Origin: Acidobacteriaceae bacterium
GTDB lineage: Bacteria; Acidobacteriota; Terriglobia; Terriglobales; Acidobacteriaceae
Direction of reading: 5' to 3'
DNA: 49,021 nt
Assembly (NCBI GenBank): GCA_003138365.1
Contig: PLFY01000183.1
Coordinates: 1-49,021, forward strand
Shown here: piece after piece, positions 8,143 through 17,710 of the stretch
How positions within the stretch are numbered: the first letter of the stretch is position 1
How the letters are laid out: every line of letters begins with the position of its first letter
The notes under the pieces: generated by a model
Database searches by the model: none
The model's input: only the letters and a program-made list of their open reading frames with translations
What the model was told of the DNA's origin: nothing
Translations under genes and position numbers: made by a program

Positions 8143-9606
8143 ATGCGCCTGATTGGTTCGGAGAGTTCAATCTACCGTATTTCTGTTGTTCCGGTGCGCA
8201 CCTGGACCGGGTTGGTTCTTGTGTTGTGCGTGGGTGCGGCCAGTCTGGGTGCATCCTTATCTGCCGCAGCGGAAACGTGCTCAGGTCCGCGCGAGTTGGA
8301 GGCTCGGCTTCACTCCGCTCCCACCTCGGACGCCTATGAGCTGTCGGGCAATTGGTTCCTCGAAAACAAGGAAGCAAACTGTGCCGTGGAAGCCTTTCAG
8401 TCCGCGCTCAAGATCGACCCTGCCTCGAAGAAGGCGCTCGACGGGCTGGCGAAGGGCCTTATCGCGGCCGGCGATTACGGGACGGTCATCCGCCGTCTTC
8501 GCTCCGTGCCGCTCGACGAGAACCTGACTCTCGATCTAGCCATTGCCTACAGGATGGCGGACATGTTCGATGAAGCTCAAAAGGTGTTGACCGAAGGACT
8601 GAAGACCTATCCGAACTCCGACGGCCTCACAGGAGCGCTGGTATCTCTCGACATCCATGTAGCGCATAGCGAGGCCGCGCAAGCACTGGCCGAAAAACAG
8701 GCACGCCAGAAGCCCCGCGACATCGAGGCACAGCGCATCTATTTGCGGACCCTGATCATCAACGGGGACAACCAAGTCGCGGCGCCACTGGGCCGCAAAC
8801 TGCTGGCCCTCGCCCCACACGATCCTGATTTTCTTTATCTGAATGGCATCTTGGAGCGCGGGGCGGGAGACTTTGCCGCGGCCCGCAAACACCTTGAGGA
8901 ATCGGTGGCTCTGAACCCCAACTTCTATAACTCCCACTTCAATCTTGGCGTCGTGCTTGAGCAGCTTCAGGACGCTGCCGGAGCCAGGGAGCAGTTCAAG
9001 AAGGCCATCGAGCTCGGTGCAAACGAACCGGAAGTCCGCTTCGAACTGGCCAAGGTTCTGCGCACGCTGGGAGAAACAGAAGAGGCGCAGGAACAACTCA
9101 AACTCTACCAGCAGAGATTAAAGGAAGAATCGGACAAATCTCTGGCCATACTGAAATCGACGCAGGCTGAAGAGGCGGTCAAGGCCGGAGACAATCGCAA
9201 AGCTGCCGATCTGTTTCGCGAAGCCAGCGCCGCGCTCCCTGGCAACCCCGCGCTTGCCAACCGGCTCGCCGTCGTTCTGGGCGAACTGGGCGATACCGCG
9301 GGCGAGCGAACCGCGTTGCAGCAGGCCATCGAGGCCGATCCGGAATTTGCCCCCGCACAATACCAGCTTGGCTATCTGGAAACCCGCGAGGGCGACAATG
9401 CCGCGGCTGAACAGCAATTCAGGCTGGCGTTAAAGGCTGCTCCAAACTACATTCAGGCATGGGTCGCCTTGGCCGCGACGCTCGGTATGGAGTCCCGATT
9501 CCAGGAAGCCCAGGATGCCGTGGCCAACGCACTCAAGATTGAGCCAGATAATAAAGCCGCTCTCGAACTCAGCCAGAAGCTCGCTGACGCGCAGGGCCAG
9601 CACTAA
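8143..9606 (+). CDS. Secreted or periplasmic TPR-repeat protein
   Basis: 487 residues from ATG 8143. The open frame reaches back to 7990, but the upstream part is featureless, while 8143 places a signal-like segment (TWTGLVLVLCVGAASLGASL, cleavage near AAAE) within the first 45 residues. The rest is a chain of tetratricopeptide repeats, for example NWFLENKEANCAVEAFQSAL, HFNLGVVLEQLQDAAGAREQ and QYQLGYLETREGDNAAAEQQ, with alanine/glycine spacing typical of paired helices. It is probably a protein-protein scaffold in the periplasm. It ends 36 nt before the FG-GAP/ASPIC gene on the same strand, a pairing that recurs in acidobacteria, so a joint role is inferred. Confidence 0.83.
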   Translation: MRLIGSESSIYRISVVPVRTWTGLVLVLCVGAASLGASLSAAAETCSGPRELEARLHSAPTSDAYELSGNWFLENKEANCAVEAFQSALKIDPASKKALDGLAKGLIAAGDYGTVIRRLRSVPLDENLTLDLAIAYRMADMFDEAQKVLTEGLKTYPNSDGLTGALVSLDIHVAHSEAAQALAEKQARQKPRDIEAQRIYLRTLIINGDNQVAAPLGRKLLALAPHDPDFLYLNGILERGAGDFAAARKHLEESVALNPNFYNSHFNLGVVLEQLQDAAGAREQFKKAIELGANEPEVRFELAKVLRTLGETEEAQEQLKLYQQRLKEESDKSLAILKSTQAEEAVKAGDNRKAADLFREASAALPGNPALANRLAVVLGELGDTAGERTALQQAIEADPEFAPAQYQLGYLETREGDNAAAEQQFRLALKAAPNYIQAWVALAATLGMESRFQEAQDAVANALKIEPDNKAALELSQKLADAQGQH

Positions 9607-9642
9607 TCCAAGCGAAGTCATGCCTCCGGAAGGATGCTGGCT

Positions 9643-11388
9643 ATGATGGGCAACAAGAAGACCGGCCAGTGGACGCGACGTCGTCTGTTGCATACCATTC
9701 CCGCGGCTCTCGCTCCCGTTCTCATCTCTGGCGGACTGCGCGCGGCGGGTAAGACAGCGGCGCCGTTCTCTCGTTTTGCGGATGTGGCCCACGCCGCAGG
9801 CCTGACCGCAACGATGGTCTACGGCGAGCCCGACAGCTTCACCTACATCTTCGAATCCATGGCCAGCGGCTGCGCCTTCATCGACTACGACAATGACGGT
9901 TGGATGGACATCTTCATCCTCTGCGGACGAAGGCTCAAGGACACTCCGCCCAATGCCAGCAACCGCCTTTACAAGAACAACCGCGACGGCACCTTCTCCG
10001 ACGTAACAGCCATCGCCGGCCTGCTCGACACGGGCTGGGCTCAGGGCGTCTGCGTGGGCGACTATAACAACGACGGCTTTGAAGATCTCTTCCTCACCTA
10101 CTATGGGCAGAATCGCCTCTATCGCAACAACGGCGACGGAACCTTTACGAACGTGACAGCCAAGGCCGGGCTGCTTTATCCCGCGACCCGCTACAGCACC
10201 GGCTGCGCCTTTGTCGATTACAATCGCGACGGCCTGCTCGATCTTTTTGTGTCAAACTACCTCGAAATCGATGTGGCCACTGCTCCCAAGCCCTCATTGG
10301 CCGTGCCCAACTGCAACTTCCAGGGCGTACCCACCCTTTGCGGCCCCTTGGGCCTACCCAAGGCCCAAAACTACCTCTACCGCAACAACGGCGACGGCAC
10401 CTTTGCGGATGTTTCCAGAGAGTCCGGCGTTTCAGGGTTCCGCGGTTCCTATGGACTCACAGTCGTCTCCATCGATGCGGACGAGGACGGTTGGCCGGAT
10501 ATCTTCGTGGTCTGCGATTCAACGCCCTCTCTGCTGCTGATGAACAACCGCGACGGCACCTTTCGTGAAGAGGCTTTGTTTCGCGGCGTCGCTCTCAGTG
10601 GCGACGGCCGTCAGATGGGCGGCATGGGCGCCGCCGCGGGAGACTACAACCTCGACGGCCATACCGACCTGCTCAAGACTCACTACTACAATCAAGCTAC
10701 CGGCCTCTACCGTAACGACGGCAAAGGCTATTTCGACGACGTGACCATCCGGGCCGGTCTCAACGGGGAAACCCGCTTTCTCTGCTTTGGCGCGGGGTTC
10801 GCCGACTTTGACAATGATGGTTATCCTGACATCCTGCTCTCCACGGGCACTGTCTACCCGGAGGTTGACCGCGTCCTGCCGGCTTTTCCGGCACGCACCC
10901 CGCGTATCCTCTTTCGCAACCAGGGCGACGGGACATTTGTTGAGCTGGGCCCGGAAGCCGGCGCCGGCATCAGTGCGCGTCACTGTAGCCGTGGCGCCGC
11001 CTTTGGCGATTTCGACAACGATGGGGACATCGACGTGCTCATCATGAATGTGAATGAGCCGCCGACGCTGCTCCGCAACGACGCTCCGCCCGGCAACCAT
11101 TGGATCAAGATCCGCCTCGAGGGCACCAAGAGCAACCGCAGCGCGATTGGCGCACGTGTGCTTGTGCGTTACTCGGGCAAGGTGCAGGCTCAGGAGTTAT
11201 TGAGCCAGTCCAGCTTTTTGTCGTCAAACGATCCGCGGCTGCACTTCGGGCTTGGCGCCGCAACGACAGTGGACGTCGAGATCCATTGGCCGTCGGGGCT
11301 GGTCGAGACCATGAAGTCTGTCGCAGCCAACCAACTGCTCACATTGAAAGAAGGATCGGGACAGGTGCAGGGGCGGGCTTTCCGATAA
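9643..11388 (+). CDS. FG-GAP/VCBS repeat protein with ASPIC/UnbV C-terminus (CRTAC1-like)
   Basis: About 581 residues. GGAAGG ends 9 nt before ATG 9643, so that start is preferred over 9634. The N-terminus is a twin-arginine-type signal (TRRRLLHTIPAALAPVLI), implying folded export. Seven calcium-binding-like FG-GAP motifs are visible: DYDNDGWMDI, DYNNDGFEDL, DYNRDGLLDL, DADEDGWPDI, DYNLDGHTDL, DFDNDGYPDI and DFDNDGDIDV, predicting an integrin-like beta-propeller. The last 85 residues (GARVLVRYSGKVQAQEL to IHWPSGLVE) are the ASPIC/UnbV domain. The substrate is unknown. It sits behind the TPR gene and ends 9 nt from the convergent regulator gene. Confidence 0.9.
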   Translation: MMGNKKTGQWTRRRLLHTIPAALAPVLISGGLRAAGKTAAPFSRFADVAHAAGLTATMVYGEPDSFTYIFESMASGCAFIDYDNDGWMDIFILCGRRLKDTPPNASNRLYKNNRDGTFSDVTAIAGLLDTGWAQGVCVGDYNNDGFEDLFLTYYGQNRLYRNNGDGTFTNVTAKAGLLYPATRYSTGCAFVDYNRDGLLDLFVSNYLEIDVATAPKPSLAVPNCNFQGVPTLCGPLGLPKAQNYLYRNNGDGTFADVSRESGVSGFRGSYGLTVVSIDADEDGWPDIFVVCDSTPSLLLMNNRDGTFREEALFRGVALSGDGRQMGGMGAAAGDYNLDGHTDLLKTHYYNQATGLYRNDGKGYFDDVTIRAGLNGETRFLCFGAGFADFDNDGYPDILLSTGTVYPEVDRVLPAFPARTPRILFRNQGDGTFVELGPEAGAGISARHCSRGAAFGDFDNDGDIDVLIMNVNEPPTLLRNDAPPGNHWIKIRLEGTKSNRSAIGARVLVRYSGKVQAQELLSQSSFLSSNDPRLHFGLGAATTVDVEIHWPSGLVETMKSVAANQLLTLKEGSGQVQGRAFR

Positions 11389-11397
11389 GCAATTGGC

Positions 11398-13566
11398 TCA
11401 CTGCTCGTTCAAGTCGACGCTGTAGAGGTTGACGGTGGATGTTCTTGCGCTGACCATGGGCAAATCGCCGGGCGCCAGGCCGATCAGACGGTAATCGGTG
11501 GCGGCAATGGGGCGCAGGTTTTCGATGGTGCACACCTGTTCCGGCTGTCCCGAGGGAACGGCAATGCGGTAGATAGGCTTGCCCGTCTCAAGAAAATCCT
11601 GGAAATAGAGTAGCCGGCCGTCGTGGGACCAGGTTGGGTCTCCAACTCCATGGGTGGTGAGGGTGCTCCAACGCTCTTGCCCCCGGTCAAACAGGAGCAG
11701 AGCCTTCTGATCCAGGCGGATTGCGGCGATGTAGCGGCCATCGGGAGAGAGACGTGGGCTGAACAGTCCGGTCGAGCCGGGAATCTCCGTCACCTTATGG
11801 GTTGTTAGATTCAACAGGTAGATGGCTTTGGGCTGACCGTTGTCCATGCGATCAGGCAGTCGGCCAAAGACGATCGACTGGCCATCTGCCGACCAGTCAG
11901 GATCAGCCTCGTTGCGGTCTTCGTTGAGTGCGGGCGTGAGTTTTCCACCCTCCGCGTCCATCAAATACAGTTTCCAGGGCTTTCCTGGTTCCTCCGCCAT
12001 CAGCGCCAGGCGCTTATCGTCCGGGGACCACTTCATGCTGAAAATCCGAAGTGGCGGAGTGGTCAATTCGATGCGGTCGCTGCCATCCACCCGGCTTCGC
12101 CAGAGGGAACCGTCGGAAGCATTCAGCCATGCCACCCATTGCCCGTCAGGCGAGTATTCGGCCAGGTCCGCCGCGCTCAAATCCTGATCCAAAGCTGTGA
12201 AAACTGAAGACCTTGGCAGCGCGTGCAGCAACTCGATCTGGGAGTTGACTCCGATAAAGTAGACGCGATGGCTCCCCGGCGATGTGCTGGGCGCCTCATA
12301 GTCGAGCGGGCCATTGGTGATTTGCCTGGGCTCGCGATCCTTCAGGAACCAGGGCCGCTCCCGCAACGCCCAAATCTCGCTGTGGCCGTTCGCGTTGTGC
12401 CAGGACTGGAAGACAAAATCCATTCCATCGGAGGTCCAGCTTCCACAACATTCTGAAGCTGGCTGGCTCCAGCCGGGCAGCAGAGGATGTGGATTTCCGC
12501 CATCCGCCGCCACTTCCCACAACTCGGTGGTTTGGCGCTTGGCTTCGCGGAGCGTGAACCGCAAACGCCGTCCATCCGGCGACCAGCGCAGCCAAAAGGC
12601 CAGTCCCGCCGTGGTGATCAACTTGTGCGGTTCGCTGCCATCGGCTCCAACAATCGTCAGGTCGTTGCCGTTGGCGATGAGCAGGCGACGCCCGTCGGGC
12701 ATCCAGGTTGCGTCGTGAGCCAGCACGTTGGGCACGCGGCGGGCATCGCCGTTCAGCGTCGGAACAATCCACAGCGGCTGCTCCGGATCTGCCTGCAGAT
12801 GACTGTGAATAATCAACTTGGACCCGTCCGGCGAAAGCGACCCAATCAACGGAGATCCAATCTCTGACGGCAGGTTGAAGTGACTGATCTCGCCATTGGC
12901 GGCCAATGCCACCGCCAGCACCGGATTTCCCTTATCCATATGAGAGAAGTAGAGCCGCGTGCCGTCGCTCACTGAGCTGGAGAAGCTCTCCACATCCAGA
13001 TCGTTCAGATTGTTGGTGAGCACCTGCCCGGAATAGGTGACTTGCACAACGCGGTAAGGCTTGCGGGCGGGCGGGCGAAGAAGCAGAGAAAGCACCAGCA
13101 AAACGCAAACGCATGCCAACGATGCCGCAATCCAATGCCGGAGGACGATTCCAGCTTTTCGCGGAGAGAGGGAGGCGACGGCTACCAGGACATCCCCTGG
13201 GGTTGACGAGGTTTGCGGCTCAACTGTCTTGACCGGCGCAATGAATCGGTAACCCCGCTTGGCCAGTGTTTCCACAAACCGCGGATTCTCAGCGTGATCG
13301 CCCAGAGCCTCGCGTAGCTTGTTCACTGCAATTCCCAGGCTGTGATCGAAGTCGACGGTCGTTTCCGGATCCCAAAGCCGCTGCTGAAGGGCTTCGCGGG
13401 ATACGACTTCGCCGGGCTGCTCAAGCAGGGCCGCAAGCAGTTTGAAAGGCTGGCCCTGAAGCCGGACGCGCACACCGGAACGGCGCAGTTCTCCGGTCTG
13501 CAGATCGGCTTCAAAGATGCCGAACTGTAGCCGCTTGGCGCCGTTGCTTTGCTGTTCCGTTGCCAT
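11398..13566 (-). CDS. Winged-helix transcriptional regulator with membrane anchor and WD40-like propeller (CadC-type)
   Basis: 722 residues. Residues 12-112 form an OmpR/CadC-type winged helix (FKLLAALLEQPGEVVSREAL, then AVNKLREALGD and VETLAKRGYRFIAPV). One membrane helix follows at about 142-162 (WIAASLACVCVLLVLSLLL). The outer part is a TolB/PD40-type beta-propeller with at least eight blades marked by LSPDGSKLI, WMPDGRRLL, WSPDGRRLR, YSPDGQWVA, WSPDDKRLA, WSADGQSIV, LSPDGRYIA and WSHDGRLLY. The architecture predicts a one-component regulator that binds DNA inside and senses something in the periplasm. It is transcribed away from the TonB-dependent receptor gene across a 287-bp gap that contains a palindrome, so it is the obvious candidate controller of the sugar locus (inference). 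Confidence 0.9.
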   Translation of the reverse strand: MATEQQSNGAKRLQFGIFEADLQTGELRRSGVRVRLQGQPFKLLAALLEQPGEVVSREALQQRLWDPETTVDFDHSLGIAVNKLREALGDHAENPRFVETLAKRGYRFIAPVKTVEPQTSSTPGDVLVAVASLSPRKAGIVLRHWIAASLACVCVLLVLSLLLRPPARKPYRVVQVTYSGQVLTNNLNDLDVESFSSSVSDGTRLYFSHMDKGNPVLAVALAANGEISHFNLPSEIGSPLIGSLSPDGSKLIIHSHLQADPEQPLWIVPTLNGDARRVPNVLAHDATWMPDGRRLLIANGNDLTIVGADGSEPHKLITTAGLAFWLRWSPDGRRLRFTLREAKRQTTELWEVAADGGNPHPLLPGWSQPASECCGSWTSDGMDFVFQSWHNANGHSEIWALRERPWFLKDREPRQITNGPLDYEAPSTSPGSHRVYFIGVNSQIELLHALPRSSVFTALDQDLSAADLAEYSPDGQWVAWLNASDGSLWRSRVDGSDRIELTTPPLRIFSMKWSPDDKRLALMAEEPGKPWKLYLMDAEGGKLTPALNEDRNEADPDWSADGQSIVFGRLPDRMDNGQPKAIYLLNLTTHKVTEIPGSTGLFSPRLSPDGRYIAAIRLDQKALLLFDRGQERWSTLTTHGVGDPTWSHDGRLLYFQDFLETGKPIYRIAVPSGQPEQVCTIENLRPIAATDYRLIGLAPGDLPMVSARTSTVNLYSVDLNEQ

Positions 13567-13718
13567 GAATGCCCGGCGAACCCTGCCCCGCAGTATACCG
13601 GAAAGGGATCAGACTGCCCTCACGCCCATGTTGATGGGCTGAAAAATCGCCCCATCTTGAGGAGATGTGCACCCTCAAAGATTCATAAACAAATGATTTA
13701 CCAGGAGATCATGAAATG

Positions 13719-13733
13719 ACGCCAAATTGGCGT
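13719..13733. promoter_or_regulatory. Palindromic candidate operator upstream of the receptor gene
   Basis: Perfect 15-bp palindrome acgccaa-a-ttggcgt (7-bp arms, 1-nt centre), about 120 nt before the receptor start and 153 nt before the regulator start. It is the only strong dyad seen in this divergent gap. The binding protein is unknown. Confidence 0.4.
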
Positions 13734-13853
13734 AGTGTGAATTGACCGTCGCTATGTCGAAGGTGTGTTGTCGGGTTTGGTTACAGAGGTGAGGCGTTGA
13801 ACCTGCCGAAGCCCCGGACCGGAAACGTTAACCGCACTTTGGAGGACTTTGTG

Positions 13854-16800
13854 ATGTACAAAAGAAGCACCCTACTATCTAACGGAGAGCGCTGTTTTGG
13901 CAAGCTGTTCTTGGCAGTTGCGGTTCTGCTGCCGTTCCTGATGGTGCCCAGTCTCTTCGCCCAGACCGATCTGGCGAGCATTCGAGGTACAGTTCAGGAT
14001 CAAACCGGTGCGGCGATTCCTGCCGCTTCTATCCAACTGCTCAGCCTGGACACCGGCCTGACGCAGACAGCCGTAAGCGATGCCACCGGCAACTTCCATT
14101 TTGAAGCGCTGATTCGCGGCAACTACCAGGCCACGGTCACCGCCAAGGGATTTCAAACCACAGCACAGAATCTGACCTTGGATGTCTCGCAGGTGCAGAC
14201 GCTCAAATTCGGGTTGAAGCCGGGTGGGGCAACCTCAACTGTTGTCGTCACGGACGCCGCGCCGATCGTGGACACGACGACCTCTTCGACCGGCAACGTG
14301 GTCGAGGCAGAGCAAATAGCCGAGCTTCCGCTCAATGGGCGCAACTACACGCAGCTCGCTATGCTGGTGCCAGGCATCACGCGCGGCGCCTTCGGCAGCG
14401 ATGCATCGGGCGCCAGCGGCAATGCCGAGACCTGGCGAGACATGGAGACAGGCGGCACGGCAATTTCGGCCAACGGACTGCGCCAGCAGTCGAACAACTT
14501 TGAGCTGGACGGCCTGGATAACAATGAATCGCTGGTCAACAGCACGGTTCTCATCACGCCTGTGGACGACATGCAGGAGTTCCGCGTGACCAACTCGGTT
14601 GCCCCGGCCGAATTCGGCAGAGCGGGCGGCGCCATCCTGCAGAACTCGATCAAATCGGGCACCACCAAATATCACGGATCGGCCTTCTTCTTTGACCGCG
14701 ACGGAATCTTCGACGCCAGCCCGAATTACTTCAGTCCGACGACTCCGGCCAGTTCCTTTCACCGCGCGCAGTTCGGCGGCTCGGCGGGCGGTCCCATACC
14801 GTTCCTGCACCACAAGCTTTTCATCTTTGGCGGCTATCAGGGTCTCCGCTTGAAGACGCCGGACGGAGAGGCACAAAACACCGTAGCCACCGCTCTGATG
14901 CGCACCGGCGATTTTTCCGAACTGCTTACGACCCCCAACTTCGGCTGGTCCACCAGCGTACCCAACCAACAGATCACCGGTTGCACCACCACCGCAGGGC
15001 CGGCGGGCACCATCTACGACCCCACGACCTGCTTGCCGTTCCCTGGCAATAAGATCCCGGCAGGTCGCCTGAACAAGGCCGCATTGGCCTATCTGAACGC
15101 CTTCCCGCTGCCCAACAACACCACCGGAACAGGCGGCAACATCGGGTTGAGCGAGAATTACGATTCATTCCCGTCAGGAACCCAGAACTTCAACGACTTT
15201 GACGTGCGCATGGACTGGGCGGCAACCTCAAAGGACAACGTCTTCGTGCGTTACAGCTACGGCCAGGATGTTCTGACCAAGGGAAGCCAGTATCCGAATC
15301 TTCCCGCCGGTTACGGTACCGGCGTCAACCCCGTCCATCCGCGCGGCGAGGCTGTCGGCGAAACCCACCAATTCAGCTCGAATATGGTGAACGAATTCCG
15401 CTACGGTCATCTGTATGACTTTTTCGGATACGTTCCTCCCCTGGACAACATTCCGGTTTCGGCCAATCTCGGCATCCTCAACGCCAACCGCAGCTCACTG
15501 CTGGGCGGCGGCGCGGCCATCAACGGCGGCTGGCCTGAGGGCACCTACACCGGAGACGGAGGGCCTTACACCGTTCCTCAATCGAGCAATCAGTTTGTGG
15601 ATGCGATTTCCTGGGTCAAGGGTCGCCACACGATCAAGTTTGGCGCCAGCATCGAGAAGCGCCAGGTCTCCTTCTTCCAGGGCAATAACGCCAAGGGCAA
15701 CTTCGACTTCAGCGAGAACTCATTCACCGGCAACTCCACCTCCGATATGCTGGCATCCTTTGTGACCAATTACAGCATCGGCGTGGCCAGCAGCTACTTT
15801 GTCACCCAGAATTGGGAGACGGGCTACTACTTCCAGGACGACTGGAAGGTGAACCGCCGTCTGACTCTGAATCTCGGCCTGCGCTATGACCTGTATACCT
15901 TCCCGCTGGAGACGCACAACTACCAGTCGAACTTCAATCTGTCGACGCTGACCTTGCAGCAAGCCGGGACCAACGGGCTCTCAGCCAACATCGTCGCTAC
16001 CAACAGGAACAACTTTGCTCCGCGCTTCGGCTTCGCCTACGATCTGTTCGGCGACGGCAAGACCTCGGTCCGCGGCGGCTACGGCATCTACTACTTCCTG
16101 GACCGCGGCGGCGTGGGAAACCAACTGTCGAATAATCCGGATTTCAACGGCTCAGCGAGCTATAGCGCTTCGCCTGCGCAAGGCGGCTGGCGGCTGGACT
16201 TCACCGGTGCAGCGCCTGCCTGCACCACTGTCGACAAAAACGGAAACACCCTTCCGGGTTCCTGCAACGAGGCCCTTCCGTCTACACAAGGGGCGCTTCC
16301 GTTGCCGGTCTTCGGCTCCACGATCAATCGCGCCGATCCCGTTAACGCAAGTCTGATCTCTGTCGATACCAGCATGCCGACCTCCATGATCCAGCAATGG
16401 AATCTCCAGGTGCAGCGCCAGTTGACACGCCAGACCTCGGTCAACCTGGCCTACGTCGGGACCTCATCCCAGCATCTGTCCACTTGGTTCAACATCAACA
16501 GCCAGGAACTCGACACCGCTCCCAACACCGTCCTGTACAAGGACGCCAACGGGGTCAATTTCGGCTCCATCGATCGCGGCCTCAACAACGGCGCATCCAA
16601 CTACAACGCGCTGCAGGTATTTGTGAACAGCAGAATGCACAGCGGACTCCAGTTCACTGCGGCCTATACCTGGTCGCATTCGCTGGATAATTCCAGTGGC
16701 GCCTTCGGCACTGGAACCAATGGAGCGGGCATCTTCATCACCTCGGCCGGCCCGGACATGAATGCCAATTACGGCAGCTCGGACCAGGATCAGCGCCAGG

Positions 16801-17384
16801 TCTTCACTTTGAGCGCGCTGGGCGAGCTCCCTTTCGGCAAGGGCAAAAGGTTCCTGACGAATGCTCCCTGGGCCGTCAACGAAGCGCTTGGCGGATGGCA
16901 TGTGAATGTCATCACCAGCCTGGAGTCAGGCACGCCCATCACGGTCACAACCGGCAATTACCTCTACAAAGCGGCGAATGGCAGCACCTCCCTTGTCGGC
17001 GGCGGTATGACCAACCGCGCCAACCTTACCGGCAAGGTCAGCTATCCCAAGCACTTGACTGAATGGTTCGACACCACGGCCTTCAGCCACCCCGCGGTCA
17101 TCACCCCGAACGGGCAGAACAGCACCTTTATCGCGCCGGGAACGTTGGGCCGCAACTTTATGGTGGGACCCGCCTTCCGGGATCTGGATGCATCGATTGG
17201 CAAGGACTTCCCCATTAAGGAAGGCGTTGCCATGCATTTCACCGCGGATGCATTCAACCTGTCCAATACGCCGGCCTTCACCAACCCCGACATGGGTCTG
17301 GACGACGGCGCCTTCGGGCAGATCAGCAGCGTCCGTGCCAACTCGGAACGGCAACTGCAACTCTCGCTCCGTTTGACTTTCTAA
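13854..17384 (+). CDS. TonB-dependent receptor, Oar-like, with carboxypeptidase-regulatory N-domain
   Basis: 1176 residues from ATG 13854, which has GGAGG 8 nt upstream (an in-frame TTG at 13797 is less likely). A signal peptide (LFLAVAVLLPFLMVPSLFAQ) is followed by a carboxypeptidase-regulatory beta-sandwich (IRGTVQDQTGAAIPAASIQL through FHFEALIRGNYQATVTAKGF). Next come a plug domain (VEAEQIAELPLNGRNYTQLA, FELDGLDNNESLVN, EFGRAGGAI) and a long outer-membrane barrel ending in the aromatic-terminal strand LSLRLTF. This is the Terriglobia receptor class used for large or polymer-derived substrates, energised by TonB/ExbBD not present here. It leads the CAZyme run (GH13, GH31 next on the same strand), so oligosaccharide import is inferred. 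Confidence 0.92.
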   Translation: MYKRSTLLSNGERCFGKLFLAVAVLLPFLMVPSLFAQTDLASIRGTVQDQTGAAIPAASIQLLSLDTGLTQTAVSDATGNFHFEALIRGNYQATVTAKGFQTTAQNLTLDVSQVQTLKFGLKPGGATSTVVVTDAAPIVDTTTSSTGNVVEAEQIAELPLNGRNYTQLAMLVPGITRGAFGSDASGASGNAETWRDMETGGTAISANGLRQQSNNFELDGLDNNESLVNSTVLITPVDDMQEFRVTNSVAPAEFGRAGGAILQNSIKSGTTKYHGSAFFFDRDGIFDASPNYFSPTTPASSFHRAQFGGSAGGPIPFLHHKLFIFGGYQGLRLKTPDGEAQNTVATALMRTGDFSELLTTPNFGWSTSVPNQQITGCTTTAGPAGTIYDPTTCLPFPGNKIPAGRLNKAALAYLNAFPLPNNTTGTGGNIGLSENYDSFPSGTQNFNDFDVRMDWAATSKDNVFVRYSYGQDVLTKGSQYPNLPAGYGTGVNPVHPRGEAVGETHQFSSNMVNEFRYGHLYDFFGYVPPLDNIPVSANLGILNANRSSLLGGGAAINGGWPEGTYTGDGGPYTVPQSSNQFVDAISWVKGRHTIKFGASIEKRQVSFFQGNNAKGNFDFSENSFTGNSTSDMLASFVTNYSIGVASSYFVTQNWETGYYFQDDWKVNRRLTLNLGLRYDLYTFPLETHNYQSNFNLSTLTLQQAGTNGLSANIVATNRNNFAPRFGFAYDLFGDGKTSVRGGYGIYYFLDRGGVGNQLSNNPDFNGSASYSASPAQGGWRLDFTGAAPACTTVDKNGNTLPGSCNEALPSTQGALPLPVFGSTINRADPVNASLISVDTSMPTSMIQQWNLQVQRQLTRQTSVNLAYVGTSSQHLSTWFNINSQELDTAPNTVLYKDANGVNFGSIDRGLNNGASNYNALQVFVNSRMHSGLQFTAAYTWSHSLDNSSGAFGTGTNGAGIFITSAGPDMNANYGSSDQDQRQVFTLSALGELPFGKGKRFLTNAPWAVNEALGGWHVNVITSLESGTPITVTTGNYLYKAANGSTSLVGGGMTNRANLTGKVSYPKHLTEWFDTTAFSHPAVITPNGQNSTFIAPGTLGRNFMVGPAFRDLDASIGKDFPIKEGVAMHFTADAFNLSNTPAFTNPDMGLDDGAFGQISSVRANSERQLQLSLRLTF

Positions 17385-17397
17385 CGCACCTTCAACT

Positions 17398-17430
17398 TGC
17401 TCCATGGCGGCTTTCCGCCGCCGTGGAGCA
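17398..17430 (+). terminator. Stem-loop after the receptor gene
   Basis: 13-bp stem with a single G-T wobble (tgctccatggcgg / ccgccgtggagca) and a 7-nt loop, beginning 14 nt after the receptor stop. No T-run follows. It probably ends or attenuates the receptor transcript before the GH13 gene. Confidence 0.5.
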
Positions 17431-17710
17431 CTCCCATAAGCCGCTTCGTGCCATCGAGAGTATGCGCGTGTTCACTGAAGTGCGCGTGAGTTTGGGAGAC
17501 AACTCGAGTTCTAGAGCAGCCTTCGATTGTGAACCGTCTGCCTGATCCATCTCCGCAGTCTCATGGCTGCCGCGGATGTTTTCTGCCACGATCCGCTTGT
17601 GTCTTGCTTTCCTGACGCGGCTTTTCGATGCAAGCGCCTTGATGGCATAGGGCCGGTGGGCGAGGGATTCTTTTCTTCTCTGCTTTGACGCGCGTTCTTC
17701 GGAGAATTTC
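17431..17710. other. Rest of the receptor-GH13 gap, nothing recognised
   Basis: With the hairpin before it, this completes a 326-bp gap between receptor and GH13. I see no gene, repeat or clear operator. A ggag before ATG 17711 is the GH13 ribosome site. Confidence 0.4.

Noticed and set aside
7875-8339. Frame running from the MITE-like element into the TPR gene
   Set aside because: Starts within the repeat element and overlaps the TPR coding frame; no domain.
13797-13853. Upstream TTG start for the receptor
   Set aside because: ATG 13854 has GGAGG at good distance and leads straight into the signal peptide.
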